Shown: piece by piece, positions 62,549 through 64,000 of the stretch
Position numbering within the stretch: the stretch's first letter is position 1
Layout of the letters: each line of letters starts with the position of its first letter
DNA from: Mycolicibacterium porcinum
GTDB taxonomy: Bacteria; Actinomycetota; Actinomycetes; Mycobacteriales; Mycobacteriaceae
Assembly (NCBI GenBank): GCA_002086835.1
Contig: MVIG01000001.1
Coordinates: 1 to 64,000 of the forward strand
DNA length: 64,000 bases
Direction: 5' to 3'
Position numbers and translations under genes: made by a program
The notes under the pieces: model-generated
Database searches by the model: none
The model's input: only the letters and a program-made list of their open reading frames with translations
Told to the model about the DNA's origin: nothing

Positions 62549-62597
62549 TGGCCAGTTACGGCACAAGATTCTCTGAATCGCGTGTCATAACTGGCCA
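62549..62597. repeat. 49-bp imperfect palindrome between rplA and the sigma gene
   Basis: Arms 62549-62571 and 62575-62597 pair at 19 of 23 positions around a 3-base loop; the outer ten bases TGGCCAGTTA/TAACTGGCCA are exact. It lies between convergent genes and includes the sigma gene's stop codon, so it may end transcription from both sides, or be a dispersed palindromic repeat. Confidence 0.8.
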
Positions 62598-63826
62598 TTC
62601 GGCGTTTCTGGGGCGCATTCGGCGAGGCGGCGCCGCAGGAAGGCCCGCGCCGGCTCGGACCCGGCACCTTCGCCGTCGAGGGCGATGCGGTACCAGCGTC
62701 GTGCCTCGTCGAAACGGCCGGCCCGGCGCAGCAGGTCCGCGCGGATCGGCGCGACCGCATTGGTCCGGGCCAGCCGCGGATCGTCGGCCACGTCGTCGAG
62801 CTCGGCCAACCCGGCCGCGAATCCGTCGCGAAAGCCAACGGCGAGTGCACGATTGGCGCGCACGACGGGCGAGTCCGTCATCGTCACCAACTGGTCGTAG
62901 GCCAGACAGATCGTGGCCCAGTCGGTGTGCTGCCAGGACGGTGCCGTCGCATGCAATGCCGCGATCACCGCTTGCTGCAGATAGGTGCCCGGCGCCCCCT
63001 CGGCCAGCCGCAGGTGCTCCAGACCTCGCGCGATACGTCCCCGATCCCAGTGACTGCGATCCTGCTCGTCCAGCGGTATCAGCGCGCCGCCCGCGTCGAC
63101 CCGGGTGCGGCGCCGCGAATCATGCAGCAGCACAAGCGCCGCGAGGGCATGAGCATCGCGGTTGCCGGGCATCAGTGCGCACAACTCCCCCGCGAGCCGG
63201 ACGCCCTCGTCACACAGCTCGTCGCGGATCGCCGACGGGCCGCCCGTGGACCAGTAGCCCTCGGTGAACACCGAATAGATGCAGCCGAGGACGTGCGGTG
63301 TGCGCTCTTCCAGGAGCTCCGGTGGTGGCACCCGCAACGGAATGTTGGCTTGGCGAATCTTGTTCTTGGCCCGGGTGATTCGCTGTCCGATGGCGGCATC
63401 GGATTGCAGCAGGGCGCGGGCGATCTCGGTGACGGTGAGCCCCGAGATCAGCCTCAGCGTCAGGGCCAGCTGCGAGCTGCGGTCCAGCGCGGGGTGTGCG
63501 CAGGTGAACATCATCCGCAGCTCGTCGTCGCGCACCGGGTGCAGCTCGGCGTCGCCCGACGCGTTCACCTGCTCGTACACTGCTGCGAGTTCCTTTCCGG
63601 GACGGGCGGATTCACGCCTGAGCCGGTCCAGGGCCCGATTGCGCGCCACCGTGGTCAACCACGCACCCGGATTGTCCGGGGTCCCTTCGGCCGGCCACAC
63701 CCGCAGTGCCTGCGCACAGGCCTCCTGGACAGCGTCCTCGGCCACGGTGAGGTCACCCGACCAGCGGGCGACAGTGGCTACCGCAGGCCCCCACTCCCGC
63801 CGAAAGACGCTGTCCAGCTGGGTCAT
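62585..63826 (-). CDS. ECF sigma factor with C-terminal TPR-like extension (ECF42 type)
   Basis: 413 residues. Sigma region 2 (AVATVARWSGDLTVAEDAVQEAC...) and region 4 (LTLRLISGLTVTEIARALLQSDAAIGQRI) occupy the first 170 residues; the remaining 240 are helical repeats of the extension (DUF6596) that defines the ECF42 group. These sigma factors lack an anti-sigma factor and are linked to DGPF/YCII proteins, one of which is directly upstream here (gap 7 bases). Targets unknown. Confidence 0.88.
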   Translation of the reverse strand: MTQLDSVFRREWGPAVATVARWSGDLTVAEDAVQEACAQALRVWPAEGTPDNPGAWLTTVARNRALDRLRRESARPGKELAAVYEQVNASGDAELHPVRDDELRMMFTCAHPALDRSSQLALTLRLISGLTVTEIARALLQSDAAIGQRITRAKNKIRQANIPLRVPPPELLEERTPHVLGCIYSVFTEGYWSTGGPSAIRDELCDEGVRLAGELCALMPGNRDAHALAALVLLHDSRRRTRVDAGGALIPLDEQDRSHWDRGRIARGLEHLRLAEGAPGTYLQQAVIAALHATAPSWQHTDWATICLAYDQLVTMTDSPVVRANRALAVGFRDGFAAGLAELDDVADDPRLARTNAVAPIRADLLRRAGRFDEARRWYRIALDGEGAGSEPARAFLRRRLAECAPETPNGQL

Positions 63827-63832
63827 CGACGA

Positions 63833-64000
63833 CTACAGGCCCGATACTCCGGCCAACTGGCGGACCTCGATGGCCGACGCCGGAATCATCGACGCCAGCT
63901 TCACGGCCTCCTCGCGATCGGCCGCCCGCAACACGTAGAAGCCGTTGGCCACCTCGGCGCCTTCGATATAGGGCCCGTCGGTTAGCAGCACCTTGCCGTC
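63833..64000 (-). CDS. DGPF/YCII domain protein, C-terminal part (cut by the right edge)
   Basis: 55 residues before stop codon TAG at 63833-63835, open to the window edge. It begins DGKVLLTDGPYIEGAEVANGF, with the DGP(F/Y) signature, then AADREEAVKLASMIP. Such ferredoxin-fold proteins accompany ECF42 sigma factors. The N-terminal half lies outside the window. Confidence 0.85.
   Translation of the reverse strand, partial: DGKVLLTDGPYIEGAEVANGFYVLRAADREEAVKLASMIPASAIEVRQLAGVSGL

Noticed and set aside
62548..63267. Frames on both strands that begin with the similar peptides MASYGTRF and MASYDTRF
   Set aside because: The similarity comes from reading the 49-bp palindrome from both sides; neither frame is a gene.

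Overview
The window is high-GC actinobacterial DNA and almost certainly comes from a Mycobacterium/Mycolicibacterium chromosome, probably a fast-growing environmental type. The right half carries the mycobacterial backbone recC-recB-recD, echA3, an Rv0633c-like gene, a glyoxalase-II-like gene, tRNA-Thr, tRNA-Met, rpmG2, hadA-hadB-hadC, tRNA-Trp, secE, nusG, rplK, rplA. As I recall it, this is the order around Rv0629c-Rv0641 of M. tuberculosis. HadABC is the mycolic-acid dehydratase. Frequent GTG starts and ATGA/GTGA overlaps fit the same group. I see no rRNA, CRISPR array, insertion sequence or prophage.

Layout. 1-0.9 kb: the C-terminal end of a McrC-like (DUF2357/PDDEXK_7) nuclease gene that runs off the left edge. 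1.2-4 kb: a leftward set HNH nuclease, pnuC, nadR (nicotinamide riboside uptake and conversion to NAD). 4.2-10.5 kb: two related membrane-anchored proteins around a polytopic membrane protein, an OPT-type oligopeptide transporter, a MscS channel and a small exported six-cysteine protein. 10.6-20.6 kb: a phytase-like lipoprotein, an iron-type alcohol dehydrogenase, a LysR regulator facing an amidase plus NCS1 permease unit, a Ca2+/H+ antiporter, a secreted ricin-type lectin and a small membrane protein. 20.7-25.8 kb: prfC, a Doc toxin with its ribbon-helix-helix antitoxin, a LOG-family protein, an L,D-transpeptidase and a PknH_C-type lipoprotein.

26.1-35.6 kb: a nine-gene, tightly spaced rightward operon. 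Three paralogous Pro/Gly-rich membrane-anchored proteins precede a MoxR AAA+ ATPase, a DUF58 protein, two von Willebrand A-like membrane proteins, a small anchored protein and a TPR-like protein with a long Pro/Gly-rich tail. It reads as a MoxR/Bat-type cell-envelope maturation system whose likely clients are encoded in the same operon. 35.6-39 kb holds a TetR regulator, an exported alpha/beta hydrolase and two small membrane proteins. 39-47 kb holds recD, recB and recC, translationally coupled.

47.1-52.1 kb looks like a variable block inserted between recC and echA3. It contains a gene fusing a shrunken short-chain-dehydrogenase-like N-terminus to a PEP-utilising-enzyme domain, a MarR regulator coupled to an MFS exporter, and a DUF559/Vsr-like nuclease gene bracketed on both sides by copies of the same imperfect palindrome. 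A DUF2235 protein without its nucleophile and an nsrR-hmp nitric-oxide detoxification pair are further additions in the backbone (53.8-57.6 kb). The right end carries the translation/mycolate block, a duplicated hairpin and a 49-bp palindrome after rplA, and an ECF sigma factor with the C-terminal end of its DGPF/YCII partner at the window edge.

The strongest candidates for undescribed biology are the palindrome-bracketed DUF559 nuclease, the MoxR operon with its three paralogous candidate clients, and a shared GTGCA-N4-TGCAC site that ties the LysR gene to the permease/amidase operon 4 kb away.
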